Below, piece by piece: positions 1 to 7,425 of a stretch of DNA of 64,000 nucleotides. The position numbers and the translations under genes were made by a program. Below the pieces are notes generated by a model. The model did not search any database. It was not told the origin of the DNA and was given only the letters and a program-made list of their open reading frames with translations. This DNA comes from Chryseosolibacter sp964563295 (lineage in GTDB: Bacteria > Bacteroidota > Bacteroidia > Cytophagales > Cyclobacteriaceae). Each line of letters opens with the position of its first letter. Position 1 is the first letter of the stretch. The stretch covers positions 1 to 64,000 of the forward strand of contig CAZLWX010000006.1 of NCBI GenBank assembly GCA_964563295.1, given 5' to 3'.

Positions 1-125
1 AAAACAAATAAAAAACCTGTACTATATATAAATTCTAAAAAAAATAAAATACTTTACTTTAGAAAAAACGTAAATGGAACGATTTTTTTCCCTCATCAAA
101 AAAGGAAAATAACCATCAAACCAAT

Positions 126-695
126 ATGAAAAACGTTTCCATTTTCATTGGCAGTGTGCTACTGCTTTGTGCGTGTTCTACACCGCGATACAACTATAAG
201 TTCAGTTACTACGATTACAATAGCGGAAGAAAGGCAAGTCAACCGGCTCCGGCGGCCCCCGTGGTCGTTGCCGGACAATCGGAGCTTCCGTCGCTACCGG
301 TGATCCCCGCAGAGGACGTGCCCGAAAGTCCCCTGATCCTGCAGTCAGAACCGATAGCCAGCGTTAGCCAGGATCCCGTCACGGCCAACCCGGGGTTCAC
401 CGTTGAAAAGGCAGCCTTCGAAAAAAAGTATAAGGAGATGTCGAAGAGCGAACGCCGGGAGTTCAGAAAATCATTAAAGACGGAAGTCAAGAATCTAATT
501 AAGGCGAAGAAGAACGGTGATTCGGTCGACGAAGTGAAAGTAATGGATCACGACCTCAAGCTCGCGATTATTTTTGGCGCCGTTGCCTTGACCCTGAGCT
601 TTTTTGGCGGCGTAAACTCCGTGTTCTGGGTTCTTAGTGTGGTGTCGCTGGTCGTGGCAGTCGTCTTTTTCATCAAGTGGATCGCCGAGCAGTGA
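126..695 (+). CDS. Small lipoprotein with two C-terminal membrane helices
   Basis: I do not recognise a named family. The protein is 189 aa. Residues 1-17 form a lipoprotein signal with lipobox LCAC, so Cys17 would be lipidated. A Pro/Ala/Val-rich linker follows (about 37-85). Next comes a charged helical stretch (about 95-135) containing MSKSERREFRKSLK, then two hydrophobic helices (about 142-161 and 165-186) joined by a short turn. A lipid anchor together with a C-terminal helical hairpin is an unusual topology and suggests an envelope protein tethered at both ends. It is convergent with atpC, from which a repeat tract separates it. The upstream 125 bases are very A+T-rich and hold no clear -7 box. 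Function unknown. Confidence 0.75.
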   Translation: MKNVSIFIGSVLLLCACSTPRYNYKFSYYDYNSGRKASQPAPAAPVVVAGQSELPSLPVIPAEDVPESPLILQSEPIASVSQDPVTANPGFTVEKAAFEKKYKEMSKSERREFRKSLKTEVKNLIKAKKNGDSVDEVKVMDHDLKLAIIFGAVALTLSFFGGVNSVFWVLSVVSLVVAVVFFIKWIAEQ

Positions 696-700
696 CAGGA

Positions 701-827
701 GGCTATTGGGCGTTGGCCATTGGCTGTTGGCCATTGGCTGTTGGCCATTGGCTGTTGGCCATTGGCAAATACCCAAAAGGCCAATACCCAATACCCAATA
801 GCCAACCGCCAACCGCCAACCGCCAAC
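701..827. repeat. Heptamer-based tandem and inverted repeat tract between convergent genes
   Basis: Bases 713-766 are almost four copies of the 14-mer TTGGCCATTGGCTG, which is itself two related heptamers. Bases 781-800 are CCAATAC heptamers and 801-827 are GCCAACC heptamers. The right part is roughly the reverse complement of the left, so the transcript could fold into a long imperfect hairpin. The tract sits exactly between the stop of the 126-695 gene and the stop of atpC, which fits a role as a bidirectional terminator. That role is inference. The form resembles the short tandemly repeated heptanucleotide repeats known from cyanobacteria. Confidence 0.85.
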
Positions 828-1072
828 TACCCGACTACGTCGTCGGCGAGGAGGATGACCCTGTTTTTCAGGACCTCAACCACTCCACCGGTGATAGTAA
901 CTTGTTCATTCAGATCCTTTGCCTTGTATTCGACGATGCCCGCGCCGAGCAGGCCTACCAGGGGAGCGTGATTGTCCATGACCTGGAAAGAACCATCAGT
1001 ACCCGGAAAGGTGGCGATGGTCACTTCACCTTCAAATATCTTTTTCTCAGGGGTGAGAATTTCCAAATGCAT
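827..1072 (-). CDS. atpC: ATP synthase F1 subunit epsilon, short form
   Basis: This is the epsilon subunit of the F1 part of ATP synthase, which links the rotor to the c-ring and can modulate ATPase activity. The 81 aa match the N-terminal beta-sandwich only (MHLEILTPEKKIFEGEV at the start, DNHAPLVGLLGAGIV in the middle). The C-terminal helical domain that makes the E. coli protein about 140 aa is missing, as is usual in this phylum. I chose the ATG at 1072; a TTG three codons upstream is the only longer option. It follows atpD by 38 bases and is surely cotranscribed with it. The last base of the heptamer repeat tract falls in its stop codon. Confidence 0.95.
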   Translation of the reverse strand: MHLEILTPEKKIFEGEVTIATFPGTDGSFQVMDNHAPLVGLLGAGIVEYKAKDLNEQVTITGGVVEVLKNRVILLADDVVG

Positions 1073-1110
1073 TTCAATCAATTAAGAATTCTTGCCAAAG
1101 AAGGAGGTTA

Positions 1111-2622
1111 TTAACCGCCTTTTGCTTCAGCGATCATTTTCTCGCCTTTTTCGACGGCTTGCTCGATGGTTCCAACAAGGTTAAACGCCATTTCAGGCAA
1201 GTGGTCATATTGGCCATCCATGATGGCGTTGAATGCTTTGATCGTGTCCTTGATATCGACCAGCACGCCTTTGAGGCCTGTAAATGCTTCGGCAACGTGG
1301 AACGGTTGGGAGAGGAATCGCTGTACACGACGGGCGCGGTGAACGACAAGCTTATCCTCATCGGAAAGCTCATCCATACCGAGGATGGCAATGATATCTT
1401 GTAATTCTTTGTAACGCTGGAGAATATTCTTCACGCGTTGAGCGCAGTCATAGTGGGCCGCGCCGACGATTTCGGGGCGCAATATCCTGGAGGTGGAGTC
1501 CAACGGATCTACAGCGGGGTAAATACCGAGCTCGGAGATCTTGCGACTCAGCACGGTGGTGGCGTCGAGGTGGGCGAATGTTGTGGCCGGTGCCGGGTCG
1601 GTCAAGTCATCGGCAGGGACATACACCGCCTGGACCGACGTGATCGAACCGTTCTTGGTAGACGTAATCCGTTCCTGCATAGCGCCCATTTCTGTTGCCA
1701 GCGTCGGCTGGTATCCTACGGCTGAAGGCATACGGCCTAACAATGCCGAAACCTCGGAACCAGCCTGCGTGAAACGGAAGATGTTGTCGATGAAGAAAAG
1801 TATATCGCGTCCCTTGCCAGTGCCATCGCCGTCGCGGAAGTATTCGGCTACAGTGAGCCCGGAGAGGGCAACTCTTGCGCGTGCCCCCGGAGGTTCGTTC
1901 ATCTGTCCAAAAACAAATGTGGCCTTCGATTCGCGAAGATCAGTTTCGCTTACCTGGGAGAGGTCCCAGCCACCGGCGTGAAGGGATTTCAGGAATTTTT
2001 CGCCGTAGTTGACGATGCCGGCTTCAATCATCTCGCGCAGCAGGTCATTGCCCTCGCGCGTCCTTTCGCCGACTCCTGCGAATACCGAAAGTCCCGAGTA
2101 AGCCTTGGCAATGTTGTTGATGAGCTCCTGGATCAACACAGTCTTACCAACACCCGCGCCGCCGAACAATCCAATCTTTCCACCTTTTGAGTAAGGTTCG
2201 ATCAGGTCGATTACTTTGATACCCGTGTACAGGACCTCTGTTGAGGTTGACAGTTCTTCAAAGGCCGGCGCCTGGCGATGGATCGAAAGGGCGTTCGTAC
2301 CCTTCGGCTGCTTAATGCCGTCTATAGCCTCGCCAATCACATTGAAAAGACGGCCTTTGATGTCCTCGCCCACAGGCATCTTAATCGGTGCGCCGGTATC
2401 CGTGACCTTCATTCCCCTTACCAACCCTTCGGTACCTTCCATTGAAATCGTGCGGACGCGGTCTTCACCAAGGTGTTGCTGACACTCCAGCACCACCCGG
2501 GTGCCATCAGCCTTATAAACTTCAAGGGAGTCGAGGATGTTAGGCAGTTTTGATCCCTCGTCGTCAAAAGCGACGTCGACGACGGGGCCGATCACCTGCG
2601 TTATCTTTCCAATATTGGCCAT
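1111..2622 (-). CDS. atpD: ATP synthase F1 subunit beta
   Basis: Catalytic beta subunit of F1-ATPase, 503 aa and full length. It has the N-terminal beta-barrel (MANIGKITQVIGPVVDVAF), Walker A GGAGVGKT at residues 154-161, the catalytic GERTREGNDL segment, and the Walker B strand ILFFIDNIFRF. The DELSDEDKLVV segment of the C-terminal helical domain is intact. It is transcribed with atpC from a well-formed promoter about 40 bases upstream. The other F0 and F1 genes are not in the window, so atpDC forms a separate unit, as is common in Bacteroidota. The enzyme works at the inner membrane. Confidence 0.98.
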   Translation of the reverse strand: MANIGKITQVIGPVVDVAFDDEGSKLPNILDSLEVYKADGTRVVLECQQHLGEDRVRTISMEGTEGLVRGMKVTDTGAPIKMPVGEDIKGRLFNVIGEAIDGIKQPKGTNALSIHRQAPAFEELSTSTEVLYTGIKVIDLIEPYSKGGKIGLFGGAGVGKTVLIQELINNIAKAYSGLSVFAGVGERTREGNDLLREMIEAGIVNYGEKFLKSLHAGGWDLSQVSETDLRESKATFVFGQMNEPPGARARVALSGLTVAEYFRDGDGTGKGRDILFFIDNIFRFTQAGSEVSALLGRMPSAVGYQPTLATEMGAMQERITSTKNGSITSVQAVYVPADDLTDPAPATTFAHLDATTVLSRKISELGIYPAVDPLDSTSRILRPEIVGAAHYDCAQRVKNILQRYKELQDIIAILGMDELSDEDKLVVHRARRVQRFLSQPFHVAEAFTGLKGVLVDIKDTIKAFNAIMDGQYDHLPEMAFNLVGTIEQAVEKGEKMIAEAKGG

Positions 2623-2660
2623 GATTTATGAATTGTTAGTAAGGTCAGAAAATTCGACCG

Positions 2661-2691
2661 CAAAAGTACTTTTTTGGGCACGAAGTACAAA
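2661..2691 (-). promoter_or_regulatory. Promoter of atpDC
   Basis: Read on the minus strand this is TTTG (2691-2688), 19 bases, then TACTTTTG (2668-2661). That is a full match to the Bacteroidota housekeeping promoter (TTTG at -33, TAnnTTTG at -7) with typical spacing. The predicted start leaves a leader of about 30 bases before atpD. Confidence 0.75.
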
Positions 2692-2744
2692 GGAGCCAAG
2701 ATGAATTATTGCCTCTCGCAGGCAGTCCGGCGGCGGGTGCTTTA

Positions 2745-3956
2745 TCAGGCGGCATTTAGGGCAATCCGGAAGGTCGTCCCCTCATTTTCCTCGGAATACT
2801 TCACGTAAATTTTGCCATTGTGATACGTTTCAATAATTCGTTTGGCCAAGGTGAGGCCGAGTCCCCAGCCCCTTTTTTTGGTGGTGAATCCCGGCCTGAA
2901 AACCGTCTCCAATTTCGACCGTGGAATCCCTTTTCCCGAATCACTCACATCAATAAAAACTTTACTGTCGCTGCCTCGCAATATCTTGATGGCGATCGTT
3001 CCGCTGCTGCCCATTGCATCGATGGCATTCTTGCATAAATTCTCGATTACCCATTCGAAGAGTGGTGCATGCACCATCACCGGAATGTTTTCCGATAACG
3101 TGAAGACATCGATGCGGATTTTTGATGAAACGCGAGGACGGAGGTAATTCACGACGTGATTGATCAGCCCGACGACGTTCTCCTTTTTCAGAATTGGGGT
3201 CGAGCCGATACTTGAAAAACGCTCAGTCACCATCCGCAACTTCTGAACGTCTTTTTCGAGTTCTTCCACCACGCCTTTTTCTTTCATCAATGGGTCTTCC
3301 CGAATTACCTCGACCCAGGCCATCAGCGACGAGAGAGGTGTGCCCAGCTGGTGTGCCGTTTCTTTTGCCAGTCCCACCCACACGCGATTCTGTTCCGCGG
3401 CCTTGGAATAATTGAATGCCAGGTAGCTGATAAACCCGAAAATCGCAATGACCGACAACTGGATGTACGGGTAGGCGATCAGCTGAGTCAAGAGGAAAGA
3501 GTTCTTGTAGTAGACGTAACCGTACTCGTCGATTATACCATTTTCATTCCGGTACGTCATTTTGATCGGCTCAAATGATTCCCTCATAATCGATACCTCG
3601 TGCTCGAGAATGCGTCGTTTCCTGTTTTCCGGGAGCCTTTCGTCGATGTCGATATTTCGATATTGATAGTCGCCGCTCTTGGTTATCCAAATCGTGGGTA
3701 TTGAGTTGTTTTTGAAGATGATCTCATCGGTCACAAACAGGATATTTTCGTTAGCCAGGTCGCTAACAGTGTATTCCAGCGCCTTGGCAAAAAGTTGTAC
3801 CTGCTGTTTTTCACGCTCTTTCAGTTGATCGACCAGGATGTTGGTGTAATAGATCGATGCGATACTGATCAGAAAAGAAACGGCAACCACAATCCACTTC
3901 AGGTACGGATTATTCCGGTAGAAATCAGTTCCTGGGATGCTGGTTTTCTTCGCCAT
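2745..3956 (-). CDS. Membrane sensor histidine kinase
   Basis: A two-component sensor kinase of 403 aa. TM1 is at about 19-42 and TM2 at about 158-182, enclosing an extracytoplasmic sensor of about 115 residues. The H-box KETAHQLGTPLSSL carries the phospho-acceptor His202. The catalytic domain has the N-box ENLCKNAIDAM, the G1 box DSGKGIP and the G2 box GWGLGLTLAKRI. I see no HAMP or PAS domain between TM2 and the H-box. No response regulator lies next to it, so the partner must be elsewhere. The neighbours are atpD and an ABC exporter; the input signal cannot be told from the sequence. Confidence 0.92.
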   Translation of the reverse strand: MAKKTSIPGTDFYRNNPYLKWIVVAVSFLISIASIYYTNILVDQLKEREKQQVQLFAKALEYTVSDLANENILFVTDEIIFKNNSIPTIWITKSGDYQYRNIDIDERLPENRKRRILEHEVSIMRESFEPIKMTYRNENGIIDEYGYVYYKNSFLLTQLIAYPYIQLSVIAIFGFISYLAFNYSKAAEQNRVWVGLAKETAHQLGTPLSSLMAWVEVIREDPLMKEKGVVEELEKDVQKLRMVTERFSSIGSTPILKKENVVGLINHVVNYLRPRVSSKIRIDVFTLSENIPVMVHAPLFEWVIENLCKNAIDAMGSSGTIAIKILRGSDSKVFIDVSDSGKGIPRSKLETVFRPGFTTKKRGWGLGLTLAKRIIETYHNGKIYVKYSEENEGTTFRIALNAA

Positions 3957-4051
3957 GGCCAGGGAAAAATAGCTAAAAAAAGCGGATGGCGACGACCAAC
4001 GCTGATCGGACGACGCGTTGAACTGTTGAAAGGTTGATCGATCTCAGCGCA

Positions 4052-5377
4052 TCAGTTGCGCTGCATGAACCATTTCGCCAGCACGCGGTAGTTTACTTTC
4101 GTACCGTGCATCAGTATGCCGACGCGGTAGATCCGCCCCGCTACCCACGTGGTCAGAAGGAAGCCCCCAATCAATAACACCTGTGAAAGTATGAGTTCCG
4201 GCAAGGGAACGTCGAATGCCAGGCGGCCCACCATGGCAACAGGTGATGTGAACGGGATGATTGAAAACCAGAAACTCGCCGTACTGTGAGGATCATTCAG
4301 GATGAACATAAACAAGCCGAAGTAGCCGATAATCAACGGAAGCGTAATCGGAAAGGTGAACTGCTGGGCCTCCTGCTGGGAGTCGACCGCCGATCCCACT
4401 GCGGCGAACAGTGCGCCGTAAAGAAGGTATCCGCCAAGGAAATAAAAAGCGAAGTTGAAGATGATGGTGGCAAATGGTATTTGATCAATGGACTTCAGCA
4501 TCCTGACAACTTTTGCATTTTCCATGGCTTTGCTGGCTTCCGGATTTTGCCCCATCTGCTTCGTCACCTGCTCCATTGCTTGTTGTTGTGGCATCGAAAC
4601 GCCGAATATGCTAAGTGTTGCCGTTGAGAGGACCGTAATCAGGACGACCCAAATGGTGAATTGGAGGAGTCCAACGGCGGCGATGCCAAGTATTTTGCCC
4701 ATCATCAGCTGGAAGGGCTTGACAGACGAGACCAATACCTCGACGACCTTGCTGGTCTTTTCTTCGATGACGCCCAGCATGATCTGCATGCCATAAATAA
4801 GGACAAACATGTAGATGAGTATTCCAAGGGCAAATCCCAGGCCGTATAAGACGCCTATGTTGCTCTCTGTTTCCTCACCAGTTTCGCTGAGACTGATGCT
4901 GTTCAAGCTGACGCTTGTTTTCAGGCCGTCGAGTGTCGCCTTGTCGATGTTGAATTCAGCGAGTTTCAGGTCGCGGATCCTTTCCTCCAGAGCACCCTCC
5001 AACTCATCGATCTTCGTGATGCTCGGATTCTCTTTTGTATAGAGCAAGATGCCCTCGGGCTTGGATAGCTCGAATTCGGGAATGTACAGCAAGGCAAAAT
5101 GATCGGACTTAATAAATGATGTCTTTGCCGGATCCAGTTCACCCGAGACGGGTTGGAATTCGAAGCGTTTATTGCTTTCTAATTTTATTTTGCCGCTCAT
5201 GTCGAGCACCTCGACTACCTGCGCTTTAGCCCCTTCCTGCTGTTTCAAAAAAACGAAGAGCATACCGCCAATGATGGCGGGGAAAATGAGCGGGATGAGT
5301 ATCGTAGCAATCAGGAAGGATTTCTTCTGCACCCGGTTGAGAAATTCCCGCCGAAAAATTAACCAGATCTTATTCAT
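4052..5377 (-). CDS. ABC-2 type exporter permease (NatB-like)
   Basis: Inner-membrane permease of 441 aa, ABC-2 class, resembling the sodium-efflux protein NatB (COG1668). It begins MNKIWLIFRREFLNRVQKKS with TM1 at about 20-46. A large extracytoplasmic domain (about 47-175) follows, then a cluster of five or more helices from about 176 to the C-terminus. The start overlaps the end of the ATPase gene by 8 bases, so the two are translationally coupled and form one transporter. The substrate is not shown; NatAB homologues have been linked to Na+ or to small toxic molecules. Confidence 0.9.
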   Translation of the reverse strand: MNKIWLIFRREFLNRVQKKSFLIATILIPLIFPAIIGGMLFVFLKQQEGAKAQVVEVLDMSGKIKLESNKRFEFQPVSGELDPAKTSFIKSDHFALLYIPEFELSKPEGILLYTKENPSITKIDELEGALEERIRDLKLAEFNIDKATLDGLKTSVSLNSISLSETGEETESNIGVLYGLGFALGILIYMFVLIYGMQIMLGVIEEKTSKVVEVLVSSVKPFQLMMGKILGIAAVGLLQFTIWVVLITVLSTATLSIFGVSMPQQQAMEQVTKQMGQNPEASKAMENAKVVRMLKSIDQIPFATIIFNFAFYFLGGYLLYGALFAAVGSAVDSQQEAQQFTFPITLPLIIGYFGLFMFILNDPHSTASFWFSIIPFTSPVAMVGRLAFDVPLPELILSQVLLIGGFLLTTWVAGRIYRVGILMHGTKVNYRVLAKWFMQRN

Positions 5378-6284
5378 GTTTTCCTCCTTTTACCAACGAA
5401 ATGAAGATTTCGCTCATCGTCGGAATTTTCTCGTTGAAATTATGAACTTCCGTGATCTCGACGAGGTCGCGGATCAATTGATTGGATGAAATGCCATCCT
5501 CTACTTTTATTACCGAACGGTAAAAAGAATCTTCAATGTTGTTTTGGCTGGTCATTGCATAGCGCTCGCCGTTAAGAGTAAACGCTCCCTTGTGCTCGAC
5601 GACAAATGTGTTGCTGCGGTAAGTATCCTTAACCTGCTTTTTCGACCCTTCAAGGATTGTCCTGGATTTATCGATTAGCGCGATGTGATCGCAGAGGTCT
5701 TCGACGGTCTCCATTCGGTGAGTGGAGAATATGATGGTGCTTCCCTTGTCCTTCAACTCTAATATCTCGCGTGTGATTAGCTGTGCATTGACAGGGTCGA
5801 AGCCGGAGAAGGGTTCATCGAGGATTATCAATCTCGGCTCGTGCATGATGGTGCTGATGAACTGCACTTTCTGCGCCATGCCTTTGCTGAGGTCTTCCAC
5901 CTTTTTACTCCACCAATCAGCGACCTCAAATTTCTTGACCCAAATCTTGCTGCGGTCGGCTGCTTCCTTGCGGCTGAGTCCTTTCAATTGGGCAAAATAA
6001 ATAAGTTGTTCGCCGACCTTGAGCTTCTTATAGAGTCCGCGTTCTTCCGGCAGATATCCTATGCTGCCAATATGCTTTTCCTGCAAGGGCTCACCGAAGA
6101 TGGTGATCTGGCCGCTATCGGCATTGATGATCTGATTGATAATCCGGATGAAGGTGGTTTTGCCGGCGCCATTCGGCCCAAGTAGTCCGAAAATCTTCTT
6201 TTCGGGAATGGTCATGCTGACATTATCAAGAGCGGTATGATTGGTATACCGTTTTGTAACGCCGCTCGCGATCAATGCTTCCAC
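5370..6284 (-). CDS. ABC transporter ATP-binding protein (NatA-like)
   Basis: ATPase subunit of 304 aa for the permease encoded directly downstream. Walker A is GPNGAGKTT (36-44), the signature is LSKGMAQ (132-138), Walker B is LIILDEP (152-158), and the switch His lies in FSTHRMETVE. A C-terminal extension of about 90 residues after the nucleotide-binding domain matches the DUF4162-type tail found in this exporter group. It is the first gene of the pair. No clear -7 box is visible in the 90 bases upstream, so it may be transcribed from within or beyond the preceding gene at 6375-7277. Confidence 0.93.
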   Translation of the reverse strand: MEALIASGVTKRYTNHTALDNVSMTIPEKKIFGLLGPNGAGKTTFIRIINQIINADSGQITIFGEPLQEKHIGSIGYLPEERGLYKKLKVGEQLIYFAQLKGLSRKEAADRSKIWVKKFEVADWWSKKVEDLSKGMAQKVQFISTIMHEPRLIILDEPFSGFDPVNAQLITREILELKDKGSTIIFSTHRMETVEDLCDHIALIDKSRTILEGSKKQVKDTYRSNTFVVEHKGAFTLNGERYAMTSQNNIEDSFYRSVIKVEDGISSNQLIRDLVEITEVHNFNEKIPTMSEIFISLVKGGKHE

Positions 6285-6374
6285 AGGCAGGGGTTTTGGT
6301 CTCGGTCAATTAGTGCACAAAACCGCTGTGGAATTACAGCAGGAATCCTTAAAACTCCAAATAGGTGCTGGTTC

Positions 6375-7277
6375 TTATTGGCCTGATGCCGGCTGTTCCC
6401 GGAAGACTATGCTTCCCATGGAGACGTCGAGGTCGAATTCCAGGGCGTTTTTCGCTTCCTTTTTGTAGGAATCAGTAGCGTAGGTATTCGTGGCTACCTT
6501 CTTGAGATATTCAGGGAATTGCACGCTACACAGCCAGGAGTCGCTGATCTTGACCAGCACCGGAATATCGCTTGGGGGAAGAATGATAACAAGATTGCCA
6601 GCTCCCACCGTCCCCTTGATTTTATTACCAACCAGCGGCGCGTTGCCGAAATCGAGAATCATGTTGCCAAATCCAACGTCGGCAAGCATGTAGTGCGTAC
6701 GAGATAAGTTCAGGTTCCTGACGTTAAGGGAGCCAAGATCGACCTTGACTGAAAAGGTGTCCATATCCACCAGATTCTCGCCGGAGTGATAGCCCACCGT
6801 CACGTCGGCACTGCCGGTGTTGATCTTCAAATTCGTGATCGCTAATCCCGATAGGTCGACATGGGCGTTGCCCACGCCGTACTCAAGTTCAAGGGAATAG
6901 GGCTTGGAATTCGAGAGGTACATCTTCCAGATCTTCTCGGAAGGCTCGCTCGTATTGCCAAACATCTTGGTAGAAATCGTCTGGCTGAGCCCGCGGGAGT
7001 AAGCGTCCTGAAGATTAAGGTATACACGGCAGGTTTTGCCTACGCGCTCACGGCGGTAGTCATGTGAATAGGAAGATTGGTCCTGGTTGCTGTAAACATT
7101 CAGGACTTCGGCATTTGCGCTGGGCTTGATAAAGCAATTGCCGCTATTAGCCTTTACGTGAAGGCTGATTTTCTCACAGGTGGGGGTATCTTCTACGGAA
7201 AACTGCTTTTTTAGCTGCCCTACGGCCGTACCCATCACCGCAATCCCACAGATTGTTAACCAAAAACTCTTCTGCAT
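6375..7277 (-). CDS. Secreted toastrack-like (LiaF C-terminal-like) protein
   Basis: 300 aa with a Sec signal peptide at about 1-21 (cut near TAVGQ). The rest is short beta-strands, many repeating a pattern such as LEYGVGNAHVDLSGL, LKINTGSADVTVGY, VKVDLGSLNVRNL, ADVGFGNMILDFG and GTVGAGNLVIILP. This is typical of the DUF2154/toastrack beta-solenoid found at the C-terminus of LiaF-type envelope-stress proteins. There is no membrane anchor, so it is probably periplasmic. It lies 90 bases upstream of the ABC exporter on the same strand and could belong to that operon. The exact function is unknown; the fold assignment is by pattern only. Confidence 0.7.
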   Translation of the reverse strand: MQKSFWLTICGIAVMGTAVGQLKKQFSVEDTPTCEKISLHVKANSGNCFIKPSANAEVLNVYSNQDQSSYSHDYRRERVGKTCRVYLNLQDAYSRGLSQTISTKMFGNTSEPSEKIWKMYLSNSKPYSLELEYGVGNAHVDLSGLAITNLKINTGSADVTVGYHSGENLVDMDTFSVKVDLGSLNVRNLNLSRTHYMLADVGFGNMILDFGNAPLVGNKIKGTVGAGNLVIILPPSDIPVLVKISDSWLCSVQFPEYLKKVATNTYATDSYKKEAKNALEFDLDVSMGSIVFREQPASGQ

Positions 7278-7392
7278 GCTGAATACTTACGTACCGGTTC
7301 TCCTTTAGTTTCGGCTTGTAAGATTTGGCTATTAAACGACGAAAAAATGCCGTTATCAGGGGTTTAACGAGGTTTTGGGAGAAAGGTTTCGT

Positions 7393-7414
7393 AAAAAAGG
7401 GTCACCAGCTGGTG
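7393..7414 (-). terminator. Possible terminator of grpE-dnaJ
   Basis: A perfect 12-base palindrome, CACCAGCTGGTG (7403-7414), lies 11 bases past the dnaJ stop. On the minus strand it is followed by accc and six Ts. The stem is short (4 bp if a 4-base loop is required), so this is a weak call. Confidence 0.35.
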
Positions 7415-7425
7415 CAAAACCATCG

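Noticed and set aside
701..827. CRISPR array
   Set aside because: Repeats are contiguous 7-14-mers with no unique spacers, and no cas genes are present.
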